DNA of 64,000 bases from Blastococcus sp. HT6-30 (GCF_039729015.1 NZ_CP155792.1:2504001-2568000), one strand, 5' to 3'. Positions 42,332-51,112 are shown, counted from the first letter of the stretch. The notes: a model not told the origin generated them from the sequence alone. Program-made: numbers and translations.

Positions 42332-43654
42332 GTGGCAGGACAACGAGGACAAGCCAGTGCAGCGCGGTCGCAGACGCCCCTGTGGTTGAGTCCGGCGATA
42401 GCCGCCGTGACCGCGGGCGCGGCAGGTTGGCTTCTCGGCATGGTGGAACCCCGCGGCGGGTTCCTCGCGGCCCTGTGGCCGGCCGACACCAGCGCCGCCG
42501 CGACGCTCCTGCAGCTGGTGGCCACGGCTGCGGTCACCATCACGACGCTGACCTTCAGCATCACCATCGTGGCGCTGCAACTGGCCTCCCAGCAGTTCTC
42601 GCCCCGGCTGCTGCGCGACTTCACCCGGGACGGCGTCACCAAGTCCGTCCTGTCCGTACTGACCGCGACCTTCGTCCTCGCGGTCGCCGGTCTGCGGGGC
42701 ATCAACCAGGACGAGCCGGTGCCCACGCTGGTGTGCCTGGTCGCGGCGCTGCTCGGCCTCGCCTCCGTCGGCGCCCTGCTCGCCTTCATCAGCCACATGG
42801 TCCGCATGCTGCGGGTCGACACCATGATGACCCGGGTCCACGACGACGCCCGGCGGGCGATCGAGACCTTCTACGGTCCCTACACCGGTCACGGGCAGCG
42901 GTCCCCCGACGAGCTGGACCTCGAGACGAGCGCCGGGCGGCTGGTGAACGCGCCCCGCAGCGGTTTCGTCGAGGTGACCGACCCCGGCGCGCTGGTCGAC
43001 GCGGCGCGCAGCCAGGACGCCGTCGTCCGGGTCGAGGTCCGCCCCGGCGACATGGTGACCGTCGGCACCCCTATCGCCACCGTCTGGGGCGGGAACGAGG
43101 ACCTCGACGAGACCGTCCGCGCGGCGGTGGTGTTGAACAACGAGCGCACCATCGACCAGGACGCCGGCTTCGGCTTCCGCCAGCTCGAGGACATCGCGGT
43201 GAAGGCGATGTCCCCGAGCGTCAACGACCCGGTCACCGCCGCGACGGCGATCGGCCACATGGGCGACCTGCTCGTCCGGCTGAACGGCCGGCACCTCGGG
43301 CCCACGCTGCACGAGGACGAGGACGGCGTCGGCCGGGCGATCGTGCCCGACCGGGACATGCGCTACTACCTGGACCTCGCCTGCCACCAGGTGGCCCGGT
43401 TCGGCGGGAGCGAGCCCACGCTGGTCACCGCCCTGCTCCGGATGCTCCGGGATGTGGCGGTCTCCTGCCGGGACGACCAGCAGCGGGCCGAGGTCGCGCG
43501 CGCCGCCGACCTGGTCGCCGGGGAGCTGTCCCCGGAATGGGGCCCCACGGACACCGCCACCGTCCGTTCGCACCGCGACCAGGTGACCGCCGCCCTCGAG
43601 GGCCGGACCGTCGACGCCTTCGCCGACCGCGTCGGCGAGACCCGCTCCATCTGA
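42332..43654 (+). CDS. DUF2254 membrane protein
   Basis: 440 residues from GTG 42332. Four N-terminal hydrophobic helices; the second carries the family hallmark TTLTFSITIVALQLASQQFSPRLLRDF, given here in part (LTFSITIVALQLASQQFSPR). A soluble part follows with FVEVTDPGALVDAA, VRPGDMVTVGTPIA and the conserved DIAVKAMSPSVNDPVTA. The function is unknown. No Shine-Dalgarno is clear. Converges on a hydrolase gene with a 10-bp gap. Confidence 0.85.
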   Translation: MAGQRGQASAARSQTPLWLSPAIAAVTAGAAGWLLGMVEPRGGFLAALWPADTSAAATLLQLVATAAVTITTLTFSITIVALQLASQQFSPRLLRDFTRDGVTKSVLSVLTATFVLAVAGLRGINQDEPVPTLVCLVAALLGLASVGALLAFISHMVRMLRVDTMMTRVHDDARRAIETFYGPYTGHGQRSPDELDLETSAGRLVNAPRSGFVEVTDPGALVDAARSQDAVVRVEVRPGDMVTVGTPIATVWGGNEDLDETVRAAVVLNNERTIDQDAGFGFRQLEDIAVKAMSPSVNDPVTAATAIGHMGDLLVRLNGRHLGPTLHEDEDGVGRAIVPDRDMRYYLDLACHQVARFGGSEPTLVTALLRMLRDVAVSCRDDQQRAEVARAADLVAGELSPEWGPTDTATVRSHRDQVTAALEGRTVDAFADRVGETRSI

Positions 43655-43664
43655 GCGGGCGGGG

Positions 43665-44342
43665 TCACTCCGGGCCCAGCCACCACTCCAGGGCCGTGAC
43701 CACGCCCTCGGGTCGGACGACGTGCCCACCGTCGAACTCGTCGTAGGCGACCTCGTAGCCTGCCGTTCCGAACGCGGCAGCCAGCCGCCGGCCGCAGCGT
43801 TCCACCGGCAGCACCCGGTCGCCGGTGCCGTGGGTGAGCCAGATCCGCGGGTGCCCGGTCCGGGCCGGCGGGGCGGCGAACCCGGGCGAGAAGCCGAGGA
43901 GCGCGTCGAACAGGTCGCCGTTGGCCGGCCCGAGGGACAGCGCGTAGGAGGCGCCGTCGGAGAAGCCGCCCACCGCGCAGCGGGAGACGCCGAGGTGTTC
44001 GGCTACCTGCGCCAGGGCGGCGTCGAGCACGGCGACGTCGCGGCCCGGGCGACCGGTGATCAGGTCCCACGTCGCCGCCCCCGAGCGGGGTGCCAGTACC
44101 GCCACTCCCCTCTCCGCCGCGGCCCGGCCCACCGCCGCGAGGCTCTGCTGCGGGTTCCCGCCGGCGCCGTGGAAGAACACGAGGAGCGGGCGCGGCCCGG
44201 GGTGACCCGGGGGTACGGCGAGCAGCACCTCCGCGCTCCCACCGAGGTCCAGGGCGTGCGTCCCGGCCGGCCAGGGCGGCCCCGGGGGCGCCGGCGACGG
44301 CCGGCTGGTGAGCCGCCCGTCGGCGGCCTGACCGGCGCTCAT
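43665..44342 (-). CDS. Serine hydrolase of the dienelactone/phospholipase-carboxylesterase type
   Basis: 225 residues from ATG 44342, overlapping the upstream stop as ATGA. LLVFFHGAGGNPQQSL is the oxyanion region, VGGFSDGASYALSL the nucleophile elbow, LTHGTGDRVLPVE the Asp loop and FDGGHVVRPEGV the His. It is the third gene of a coupled set with an erythromycin-esterase-like protein and a carboxylate-amine ligase. Substrate unknown; a small ester or thioester is likely. Confidence 0.85.
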   Translation of the reverse strand: MSAGQAADGRLTSRPSPAPPGPPWPAGTHALDLGGSAEVLLAVPPGHPGPRPLLVFFHGAGGNPQQSLAAVGRAAAERGVAVLAPRSGAATWDLITGRPGRDVAVLDAALAQVAEHLGVSRCAVGGFSDGASYALSLGPANGDLFDALLGFSPGFAAPPARTGHPRIWLTHGTGDRVLPVERCGRRLAAAFGTAGYEVAYDEFDGGHVVRPEGVVTALEWWLGPE

Positions 44343-45634
44343 GCGCCGAACGCCGCAACGGGCAAGTGCTCGTCGGCGGGCTCCAGGTGCAGCGGCTGCA
44401 GGGGCGTGGTGTCCTCCAGGTGGAGGAACGCGTCGTACCGCTCCCCCAGGACCGTCGGCACGTAGTTGCCCCACGTCTCCCGCGACGTCCGGTAGACCAC
44501 GCCGATCGCACGGTGGTCCAGCCGCCGGCGCAGCCACTCCGGTCGGTCCTCCCGTGGGAAGACGAACAGCGCGTCGGCGCCCACGGCCTCGTGGATGCGC
44601 GCCTCGACGCTGCCCGCCCTGGCCTCCGGCACGGCCATCCGCTCCATCTGCGCACCCCACTCCCGGCCGGCGATCACCCCGCCCCGGTAGCCCCCGAAGC
44701 CGACGAGGACGACGTCCTCGGTGCCGTGCCGCTCGCGCAGCAGCTGACCGACGTTGGTCATCCCGGCGCCGGCCATGTCGGTGGCCCGGGCGTCGCCGAT
44801 GTGCGTGTTGTGCGCCCAGACGACGGCCTTGGGCCCCGCGTGGTCCAGCAGCCGGTCCAGGGTGTCCACCATGTGCTCGTCGCGGACGTTCCACGACTCC
44901 GCCGAGCCGCGGATCATCGCCCGGTAGTAGCGCTCTGCGTCGACCACGACGGCGGCGTTCTGCTCGGCGGAGAAGCGCGCGTCGGCGTCGATCGCGGCCT
45001 CCGCGCGGCCCCGCTGCTCGCAGAGCGAGCGGAGCAGGTCCACGGCCGCCTGCTCGCACGACGCGGGGGCGAACCGGCTGGCGAACGCGTACTCGGCCCC
45101 GTCCTCCCCGAACGGTTCGAAGCAGGCCAGGGCGCGCCTGGCCTGGTCGACGTGTCCGGGCTCGTGCTCGGCCATCCAGTCGAGCAACGCGTGCATCGAG
45201 TCCCAGAGGCTGTACACGTCGAACCCGTAGAAGCCGACCCGGCGCTCCTCGGGCAGCGCGGCGTTGTGCCCGCGCAGCCACCGGCAGAAGTCGACGACGT
45301 CGTCGTTGGCCCACATCCACGTCGGCCAGCGGGTGAACGCGTCGAGGGCGTCGCGCGGGTCCTCGTCGGCGCCCGGGCGCAGCCGCACGCTCCGGTCGAT
45401 GCGGTAGCAGTCGGGCCAGTCGCCCTCGACCGCGACGAGGCCGAACCCCTTCTCCTCGATCAGCCGCCGGGTGAGTGCGGCCCGCCAGGCGTAGTACTCG
45501 TGCGTGCCGTGGCTGGCCTCGCCGATCGCCACGACGCGGGCGGCGCCGACGCGCTCGACGAGCGGGTCGAGGTCGGCCGGCGTTCGCAGCGGCCGGGCCA
45601 GCTCACGGATCTCCTCCACGGTCGGGTCAGCCAT
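44339..45634 (-). CDS. Erythromycin-esterase-family protein
   Basis: 431 residues from ATG 45634, with GGAGGGGAG upstream. The EreA/EreB fold markers are present: IGEASHGTHEYY (Glu39, His42), AVEGDWPDCYRIDR, DDVVDFCRWLRGHN, and VVWAHNTHIGDA with the second His pair. In EreB these residues form the water-activating site for macrolide lactone hydrolysis. Most chromosomal relatives have other, unknown substrates, so macrolide resistance should not be assumed. It overlaps the upstream ligase gene by 8 nt and is coupled to the hydrolase downstream. Confidence 0.88.
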   Translation of the reverse strand: MADPTVEEIRELARPLRTPADLDPLVERVGAARVVAIGEASHGTHEYYAWRAALTRRLIEEKGFGLVAVEGDWPDCYRIDRSVRLRPGADEDPRDALDAFTRWPTWMWANDDVVDFCRWLRGHNAALPEERRVGFYGFDVYSLWDSMHALLDWMAEHEPGHVDQARRALACFEPFGEDGAEYAFASRFAPASCEQAAVDLLRSLCEQRGRAEAAIDADARFSAEQNAAVVVDAERYYRAMIRGSAESWNVRDEHMVDTLDRLLDHAGPKAVVWAHNTHIGDARATDMAGAGMTNVGQLLRERHGTEDVVLVGFGGYRGGVIAGREWGAQMERMAVPEARAGSVEARIHEAVGADALFVFPREDRPEWLRRRLDHRAIGVVYRTSRETWGNYVPTVLGERYDAFLHLEDTTPLQPLHLEPADEHLPVAAFGA

Positions 45635-46754
45635 CGGTACTCCCCTCCCGCACGACCGCGGCCGCGACCTCCCGCAGGTCGCCGGTGCGCCGCCAGGTCG
45701 TGCGCTGACGCGTCGCCGACGTACCCCGGGCGACGAGCCGGTGCACCAGGTCGCGCACCTCGTCCTCCTCCCCGCGGTCGGCGAGGTCGTCGGCGAGCTC
45801 GGCCAGCAGTCCGTCGACGGCGTCCCGGGCCGGCACCAGAGTTCCGGCCACGGGGTCGAACAGCTGCCCGTCGAGCCCGTCCCTGGCCGCCCGCCAGCGC
45901 GCGGCCCGCAGCAGCTCCGTGCGCACGGGTGGCACCGGCTCGCCCCGCTGCGCCCGGCCGGCCAGCACCCGGACCAGCGAGGCCACCAGGGCGGCGTGCA
46001 GGACGGCGTCGTCCAGGTCGGTGCACACGTCGGCCAGCCGGAACTCCACCGTGGGCAGGTGCGACGACGGCCGGACGTCCCAGTACAGGTGCGACGCGTC
46101 GCCGATGACGCCGGCGTCCACCAGCCCGGTCACGACCTCCTGGAACCGCTCCGCCGAGCCCTGCGCCTCGGGGATCCCGGTGTGCGGCCACCGGCCCCAC
46201 AGCAACGTCCGGTAGCTCTCGTAGCCGGTGTCGGCGCCGTCGTGCAACGGTGAGCTGCCGGTCATGGCCAGCAGCACCGGCAGGTAGGGTCGGACCCGGT
46301 CCAGCACGGCCACGGCAGTCTCGAGGTCGGGGACGCCCACGTGCACGTGGCAGCCGCAGATGTCCTGCCGGACCGCCAGCCCGGCCCACCGGCGCACCAT
46401 CGCCTCGTAGCGGGGATCCGGGGTGACCACCTGCTCGCGCCACGAGGCGAACGGGTGGGTCGAGGCGGCGAGCAGGACCGCCCCGGCGCCGGCCGCCGCC
46501 GCCCGGGCCTCGGCACGGGTCCCCCTCAGCGCGGCCCGCACCTCGCCGAGCGTGCGGCAGACGCCCGTCGCCGTCTCCAGCTGGGTGGTGGTGATCTCGG
46601 GGTGCACCCGTTCGCCCAGCTCGTGGCGGACCGCTGCCGCGACGAGCTCGGGGCTGGGGGCGAGCGCGAGGGTCTCCGGATCGACGAGGTGGAACTCCTC
46701 CTCCACCCCGACCGTGGTGCCCACGGCGGCCGACAGGCGACCGGTGGACTCCAC
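45627..46754 (-). CDS. ybdK: YbdK-type carboxylate-amine ligase
   Basis: 375 residues from GTG 46754, chosen because GGAGG lies five bases upstream and the family homology starts at once (TVGVEEEFHLVDPETL). Further markers: THPFASWREQVVTPD, QDICGCHVHVGVPD and SHLPTVEFRLADVCT. It belongs to the glutamate-cysteine ligase 2 superfamily; E. coli YbdK (372 residues) has weak gamma-glutamylcysteine activity and no proven role. First of three overlapping genes, so the product may be an amide that the two hydrolases act on. Confidence 0.88.
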   Translation of the reverse strand: MESTGRLSAAVGTTVGVEEEFHLVDPETLALAPSPELVAAAVRHELGERVHPEITTTQLETATGVCRTLGEVRAALRGTRAEARAAAAGAGAVLLAASTHPFASWREQVVTPDPRYEAMVRRWAGLAVRQDICGCHVHVGVPDLETAVAVLDRVRPYLPVLLAMTGSSPLHDGADTGYESYRTLLWGRWPHTGIPEAQGSAERFQEVVTGLVDAGVIGDASHLYWDVRPSSHLPTVEFRLADVCTDLDDAVLHAALVASLVRVLAGRAQRGEPVPPVRTELLRAARWRAARDGLDGQLFDPVAGTLVPARDAVDGLLAELADDLADRGEEDEVRDLVHRLVARGTSATRQRTTWRRTGDLREVAAAVVREGSTDG

Positions 46755-46985
46755 GCGCCCTCCTGTACGGGTCGCGGCGCGGGACGTCCGGCGCCGCCGC
46801 CGACCCGGGCCTGCCATCGGCTGCTTCCCCAGCCGCACCGCCACCGTACGGCCGCGACTCCCCGTCCGCAGCCGAGGGCGCGCCGCTCCCGCCGGGGGCC
46901 ACCCGGAGTGGTGGGACCGGCCTCGCCGGGACTCCCGGCCGGCGCAGTGACCAGCGAGGATGTCCGGCAACGGGGGGAGGGCGCG

Positions 46986-47915
46986 GTGCAGAGCGGACGA
47001 CGGACGCCCGCGGCGCTCCTGGCGGTGGTGTACGCCGTCAGCGGTGCGCTGTGCTGGGTGGGCGCTGCCGCGCCGATGGACGACGCCACGCCCGTCGGGC
47101 TGCTCCAGGTGCTGGGCGCCGTCGGGCTGGCCGCCGGTACGGGGCTGGCGGTGGCCGGCGCCCGGGCGCGCCCGTGGGTGCTGCACGTCGCGGTGACCCT
47201 GCTGTCGGTGCTCGTCGGCCTGCTGGCGTGGCGGTCGGCCACGGCCGTCGGCGTGGTCGGGCTGGGCCCGGCGATGATCGCCGTGGGCCTGTACGCCGCG
47301 CACTTCCTGTCACCTCCGGCCGCCCGGTGGCACGCCGCCCTGGTCGTCGTGGCCGGCAGCGCCGGCGCCTGGGCCGCGGCGCCGTCGGGCTTCCTGGCCG
47401 CCTGGCTGGCCGTCGCGGTGTCGGTCGCCGTGCTGACCGAGGCGCAGGTCCGGCTGGCCGAGAGGCTCCGGACGGCCGCCGGGACCGACCCGCTGACCGG
47501 AGTGGCGAACCGGCGGGCGTGGGAGGAGCACGCTGCCCAGCACCTGTCCCGTGCCGCCCGCAGCGGGGAGTTCCTGAGCTTCGCGATCCTGGACCTCGAC
47601 GACTTCAAGGGCGTCAACGACCGGAACGGCCACCGCGCCGGTGACGACCTCCTGCGCAGCCTGACGGCGAGCTGGAGCCGCCGCTTGCGCCGAGCGGACC
47701 TGCTCGGCCGGTACGGGGGGGACGAGTTCGTGCTCTGCCTCCCGGCGACCGACGAGGCGGCGGCCCACGAGCTGCTGGGACAGCTGGACCACGCGGACTC
47801 CGCCACGTGGACGGCCGGGGTCGCCGTGGCCCGGCCGGGCGACGACCTGACCGCCGTGCTCGCCCGCGCCGACGAGCAGCTCTACCGGAGGAAGCGCAGC
47901 GGTCGCACCGGATGA
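46986..47915 (+). CDS. Membrane-bound diguanylate cyclase
   Basis: 309 residues from GTG 46986, with GGGGGAGG five bases upstream; GTG 46947 is the alternative. Five or six hydrophobic helices (to about residue 140) precede a GGDEF domain: DPLTGVANRRAWEEH, FAILDLDDFKGVNDRNGH and RYGGDEFVLCLP. RRAD five residues before GGDEF is the RxxD inhibitory site, so product inhibition is expected. It makes c-di-GMP from GTP. The only visible PilZ receptor in the window is in the broken cellulose synthase at 53.8-55.7 kb. Confidence 0.9.
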   Translation: MQSGRRTPAALLAVVYAVSGALCWVGAAAPMDDATPVGLLQVLGAVGLAAGTGLAVAGARARPWVLHVAVTLLSVLVGLLAWRSATAVGVVGLGPAMIAVGLYAAHFLSPPAARWHAALVVVAGSAGAWAAAPSGFLAAWLAVAVSVAVLTEAQVRLAERLRTAAGTDPLTGVANRRAWEEHAAQHLSRAARSGEFLSFAILDLDDFKGVNDRNGHRAGDDLLRSLTASWSRRLRRADLLGRYGGDEFVLCLPATDEAAAHELLGQLDHADSATWTAGVAVARPGDDLTAVLARADEQLYRRKRSGRTG

Positions 47916-47922
47916 GCGCCGC

Positions 47923-48729
47923 TCAGCCGCGGCGCCAGTCGTCGGTGTCGAGGTGCGAGCCGGCCATCGGCCCCATCTGGAGCATCCCGCCGTCGACGGC
48001 CCACGACGCCCCGGTGACGTAACCGGCCCCTGGAGAGGCGAGGAACGCGACCACGGCGGCGACCTCGCGGGCGTCGCCCGGGCGGCGCAGCGGGACGCCG
48101 GGCCGCTCGTGGCCGGGGGCGGTCGGGTCCTCGTCCTCCTGCCCGGTCATGGGTGTGGCGATCTCCCCGGGGGCGACGGCGTTGACGGTGATCCCGTGCT
48201 CCGCCAGCTCCAGCGCGGCCACCTTGGTGAGCAGGCCGAGACCACCCTTGGCCGCGCAGTAGCCGGCGGCCCCCACCCGCGGCGCGTGCTCGTGCACGCT
48301 GGTGATGTTCACGATCCGGCCGCCGTTCCCGGCGGCGACCATCCGCCGGGCAGCGCGCTGCAGGCACAGGAAGGCCCCGTCGAGGTCGGTGGCGAGCACC
48401 TCGCGCCAGGTGTCGAAGTCGAGCTCGAGCAGCGGGGTCCTGTGCCCGGTGCCGGCGTCGTTGACCAGGACGTCGACCCCGCCGAGGGCGTCGGCCAGCT
48501 CGTCCACGACGTCCGCGGCGGCGGGCAGCCGGGTCAGGTCGAGGTGCCGGACCTCGGCCCGCCGGCCCAGCGACCGCACCTCCGCCGCCGTCGCCCCGGC
48601 GGCCCGCTCGTCGCGGTACCAGGTGATGCCCAGGTCGCAGCCCTGCTCGGCGAGCGCGACGGCGACCGCCCGCCCGATGCCGGACTCCGACCCGGTGACG
48701 ATCGCGACCCGCGAGGTGCTGCCGTCCAT
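47923..48729 (-). CDS. SDR-family oxidoreductase
   Basis: 268 residues from ATG 48729. IVTGSESGIGRAVAV is the cofactor loop, VLVNDAG the NNAG equivalent with Asp for Asn, ITSVHEHAPRVGAAGYCAAK holds Ser, Tyr and Lys of the active site, and YVTGASWAVDGGMLQM the C-terminal signature. Glucose-1-dehydrogenase-like SDRs are the closest type by eye. Substrate unknown. It converges with the cyclase gene with a 7-bp gap. Confidence 0.85.
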   Translation of the reverse strand: MDGSTSRVAIVTGSESGIGRAVAVALAEQGCDLGITWYRDERAAGATAAEVRSLGRRAEVRHLDLTRLPAAADVVDELADALGGVDVLVNDAGTGHRTPLLELDFDTWREVLATDLDGAFLCLQRAARRMVAAGNGGRIVNITSVHEHAPRVGAAGYCAAKGGLGLLTKVAALELAEHGITVNAVAPGEIATPMTGQEDEDPTAPGHERPGVPLRRPGDAREVAAVVAFLASPGAGYVTGASWAVDGGMLQMGPMAGSHLDTDDWRRG

Positions 48730-48803
48730 GACGGCACGCTAACGATCGTGCGACGGGCGCGCAGGTCCGGGCATCCCGGGCCGCAACCGGGTACGGGAGG
48801 CAC

Positions 48804-49430
48804 ATGGACCCAGCCCGCCGCCTCCTCGTCCGGCTCGTCCTCGCGCTGGCCGCCGTCCTGCTCGGCGCGACCGGGTGCGTCGTCGTCGACACCTCGCCCA
48901 CGCGGACCGGCACGGCGCCCGAGCCGGACGAGCCGCCCTCGGCCGGCGACGCCGCGGACCCGGAGGAGCGGATCGCCCGGGAGATCTTCGACCGGGTGAA
49001 CGACGAGCGCCGCGCCCGGGACCTGGAGCCGGTCGCGTGGAACGAGGAGCTGGCCGAGGTGGCCCGCGACTGGAGCGCCGCCATGGCCGAGCGCGGGGTG
49101 CTGGAGCACCAGGACGTGCGGGAGGTCCTCTCGCGGGAGGCGCTCTCCGGCTTCAGCGGGCTGGGCGAGAACATCTTCACCGCCTCGGGGCCGGTGCCGG
49201 CGGGCGTCGCCCACGTGGGCTGGATGCGGTCGGACGGCCACCGGGTGAACGTGCTCAACCCCGGGTGGAACCGCCTGGGGGTCGGGGTGTTCTGCGCGCC
49301 GGACGGGTCGGTCTGGGCGACCCAGGAGTTCGGGCGCACGGTGGACGCCGACCGGCCGCCGGTGGCCGAGGCGACGCCGTCGGTGGACCCGATCGCCCGG
49401 CCCGAGGAGGACGGCCCGTCCTGCTCGTGA
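48804..49430 (+). CDS. CAP/SCP-domain lipoprotein
   Basis: 208 residues from ATG 48804, with GGGAGG upstream. Signal peptide with lipobox GATGC (Cys25), a Pro/Glu-rich linker, then a CAP domain: IFDRVNDERRARDLEPVAWN, LAEVARDWSAAMAE, GLGENIFTA, and GVGVFCAPDGSVWATQEFG as the end. Bacterial CAP proteins are extracellular, and many bind lipids or sterols or have unknown roles. It is divergent from the SDR gene and monocistronic. Confidence 0.88.
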   Translation: MDPARRLLVRLVLALAAVLLGATGCVVVDTSPTRTGTAPEPDEPPSAGDAADPEERIAREIFDRVNDERRARDLEPVAWNEELAEVARDWSAAMAERGVLEHQDVREVLSREALSGFSGLGENIFTASGPVPAGVAHVGWMRSDGHRVNVLNPGWNRLGVGVFCAPDGSVWATQEFGRTVDADRPPVAEATPSVDPIARPEEDGPSCS

Positions 49431-49458
49431 CGGCGGTCGCCCGCACGGACGACCTGGC

Positions 49459-50412
49459 TCAGCCCGAGGCGTCGCCCGCGAGCTGGGCCACCCGCCTCAG
49501 CGCGTGCTCGCGGGCGTCGGCCGCCTCCGCCGCGTCACGCTCTGCAGCGGACCGGCGTCGCTCCTCCCGCTTCAGCGCGGAGGTGGCGTCGGCGGCCGCG
49601 CGCTCGGCGTCGGCCAGCTGGTCGGCCAGCTCCTCCACCCGCGTCGCCAGCTCCGTGCGCCGGTCGGTGAGGTCCTCGACCAGCCGCCGGTGCTCCGCCA
49701 GCGCGCTCTCCGCCTCGTCCGCCGCCGCGGTCGCCTGCTCCGCGGCCGCCTGCGCCTCCGCGAGCTCCCGCTGCCGCCTCTCCTCGGCGGCGCGCAGCCG
49801 CTCCTCCTGCTCGCGGCGCCGGCGGTCGGCCGCCGACTCCTCGTCGGGCTTCTTCCGTGCCGTGCGCTTCCCGGGCGCCCGCTCGGGCTCGGCAGCCGGC
49901 TGGGGCGGCGGAACGAGGCGGAGCTCCGGGCGGCCGGCCAGCTGCCCCATGCCGTTGTAGGACATGGGAGCGGTCAGTCGCCCGGACAGCAGCGCCTTCC
50001 CCGCCTCGGGGTCGGACATCGCCGCCCGCAGCGTCTCCTCGACCTGGGTGGCGACCGCGGTGCTGACCGGGTGACCGCCTTCGTACGCCACCGCCCGCGC
50101 CTGCCGGGTGAGCGCGGTCAGCAGCCGGCGCCGCTGCACGTCGAGCGCCTTGAGGTCGTCCCCGGCCAGGTCGTCCTGCGCCTCGCGCAGCAGGTTGCCC
50201 AGGTCGACGAGGCCCTCGATCTCGGCGCGGTGCGCGCGCACCAGCAGGTTGCACACCCACGCCGGGGTGGAGGGCTTGGCCAGCGCCCCGATCTCCTTGG
50301 CCAGCGCCTTGTCGCCGTCGGCCCTGGCCTCGTCCTGGCGCTGCTTGCGCAGGGCGACGAACTCCTCGGGCGCGACCTCGTAGAGCTCGTCCGCCACCTG
50401 GTCGAGATCCAC
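49459..50412 (-). CDS. Coiled-coil protein of unknown function
   Basis: 317 residues from GTG 50412. The first 150 residues are helical with LYEVAPEEFVALRKQRQ and KPSTPAWVCNLLVRAH; next come GRLTAPMSYNGMGQLAGRPE and a Pro-rich spacer, then about 130 residues of unbroken Glu/Arg/Ala heptads (EERLRAAEERRQRELAEAQA), clearly a long coiled coil. I recall similar proteins in many actinobacteria without a named role. No Shine-Dalgarno is seen at the GTG. Confidence 0.75.
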   Translation of the reverse strand: MDLDQVADELYEVAPEEFVALRKQRQDEARADGDKALAKEIGALAKPSTPAWVCNLLVRAHRAEIEGLVDLGNLLREAQDDLAGDDLKALDVQRRRLLTALTRQARAVAYEGGHPVSTAVATQVEETLRAAMSDPEAGKALLSGRLTAPMSYNGMGQLAGRPELRLVPPPQPAAEPERAPGKRTARKKPDEESAADRRRREQEERLRAAEERRQRELAEAQAAAEQATAAADEAESALAEHRRLVEDLTDRRTELATRVEELADQLADAERAAADATSALKREERRRSAAERDAAEAADAREHALRRVAQLAGDASG

Positions 50413-50445
50413 GCGCGAACACGATGCCAGAGGGTTCGACGATGT

Positions 50446-50492
50446 GTGCGCCGATGCGCAGCTCCGCACTCCCGAACTGGGCATCGGCGCAC
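50446..50492 (-). terminator. Hairpin after arsI
   Basis: GTGCGCCGATGC and its exact complement (12 bp) are separated by 23 nt, starting 11 nt after the arsI stop. It should end arsI transcription before the coiled-coil gene, whose promoter must lie in the same 91-bp gap. Confidence 0.6.
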
Positions 50493-50503
50493 CCCGTCGG
50501 CGC

Positions 50504-50980
50504 TCAGCAGCAGGCGGCGAGGCGGGCGTCGGCGGAACCCTCGGGCGTGCAGCACGTGCCGTCACCGGCGACCGCCGAGAGCTCGGCGGCCGTCTGCCCC
50601 TCCAGGTCGGGGCGGGCGTCGGCCTTGACCGTGTAGACCTCCCACGGCTCGCCACCCGGCCCGGTCACCCAGACCTTGTCCTGGACGGCGTAGCAGCAGG
50701 TGGTGTTCTGCTCGGGGCGGGTCGCCAGCCCCGCCTCGGCCAGGCGGTCCGTCGCCGCGCCGACCTCGTCGGTCGAGCCGACCTCGACCCCCATGTGGTC
50801 CATGCGGGTCGCCTCGCCGGCCGCTCCCTCCAGCAGTACGAGCTTCAGCGGCGGCTCGGCGATGGCGAAGTTGGCGTAGCCCGGCCGGCGCTTGGCCGGA
50901 ACGGCGTCGAAGAGCCGGGAGTAGAAGGCGATCGCCGCATCGAGGTCGGCGACGCGGAGGGCGAGCTGCACGCGGGACAC
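50504..50980 (-). CDS. arsI: ArsI/CadI-type metalloenzyme (organoarsenical C-As lyase family)
   Basis: 158 residues from GTG 50980, with AGGAGGA five bases upstream. A vicinal-oxygen-chelate (glyoxalase) fold: MSRVQLALRVADLDAAIAFY, DHMGVEVGS and GGEPWEVYTV supply metal-ligand positions. QNTTCCYAVQDKVWVTGPGG has the vicinal Cys95-Cys96 pair that binds trivalent arsenic in ArsI. A CC pair also ends the protein, a second thiol site. The family includes ArsI, which breaks the C-As bond of trivalent organoarsenicals, and mycobacterial CadI. It is divergent from arsR-acr3-arsC. Confidence 0.85.
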   Translation of the reverse strand: MSRVQLALRVADLDAAIAFYSRLFDAVPAKRRPGYANFAIAEPPLKLVLLEGAAGEATRMDHMGVEVGSTDEVGAATDRLAEAGLATRPEQNTTCCYAVQDKVWVTGPGGEPWEVYTVKADARPDLEGQTAAELSAVAGDGTCCTPEGSADARLAACC

Positions 50981-51000
50981 GGGATCCTCCTGGAGGTCAA

Positions 51001-51022
51001 GGCATCGACGGGCGTCGATGCC
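51001..51022. promoter_or_regulatory. Perfect 10-bp palindrome in the arsI leader
   Basis: GGCATCGACG and its complement with a 2-bp centre lie just upstream of the arsI ribosome site and right after its predicted transcription start. A third half-copy (GGCATCGACGG) lies at 51043-51053, inside the arsI promoter spacer. The best guess is ArsR operators. Confidence 0.6.
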
Positions 51023-51031
51023 TGAACGCAG

Positions 51032-51081
51032 AATGAACACCGGGCATCGACGGTTGTCAATACGATTCTCATCGTTACGAT
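51032..51081. promoter_or_regulatory. Back-to-back ars promoters sharing a -35 region
   Basis: Minus strand (arsI): TTGACA at 51060-51055, 17 bp, TTCATT at 51037-51032. Plus strand (arsR): TTGTCA at 51054-51059, 16 bp, TACGAT at 51076-51081. The two -35 boxes overlap. ACGAT-TCTC-ATCGT (51062-51075) is an inverted repeat filling the arsR spacer, where bound ArsR would block polymerase. Confidence 0.65.
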
Positions 51082-51112
51082 GGCGGTCGACGTCCGATGC
51101 GAGGGAGAACCG

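Noticed and set aside
44339-45634. Calling this a macrolide resistance gene
   Set aside because: Family match only; chromosomal members have other substrates and the context is a ligase and hydrolase set.
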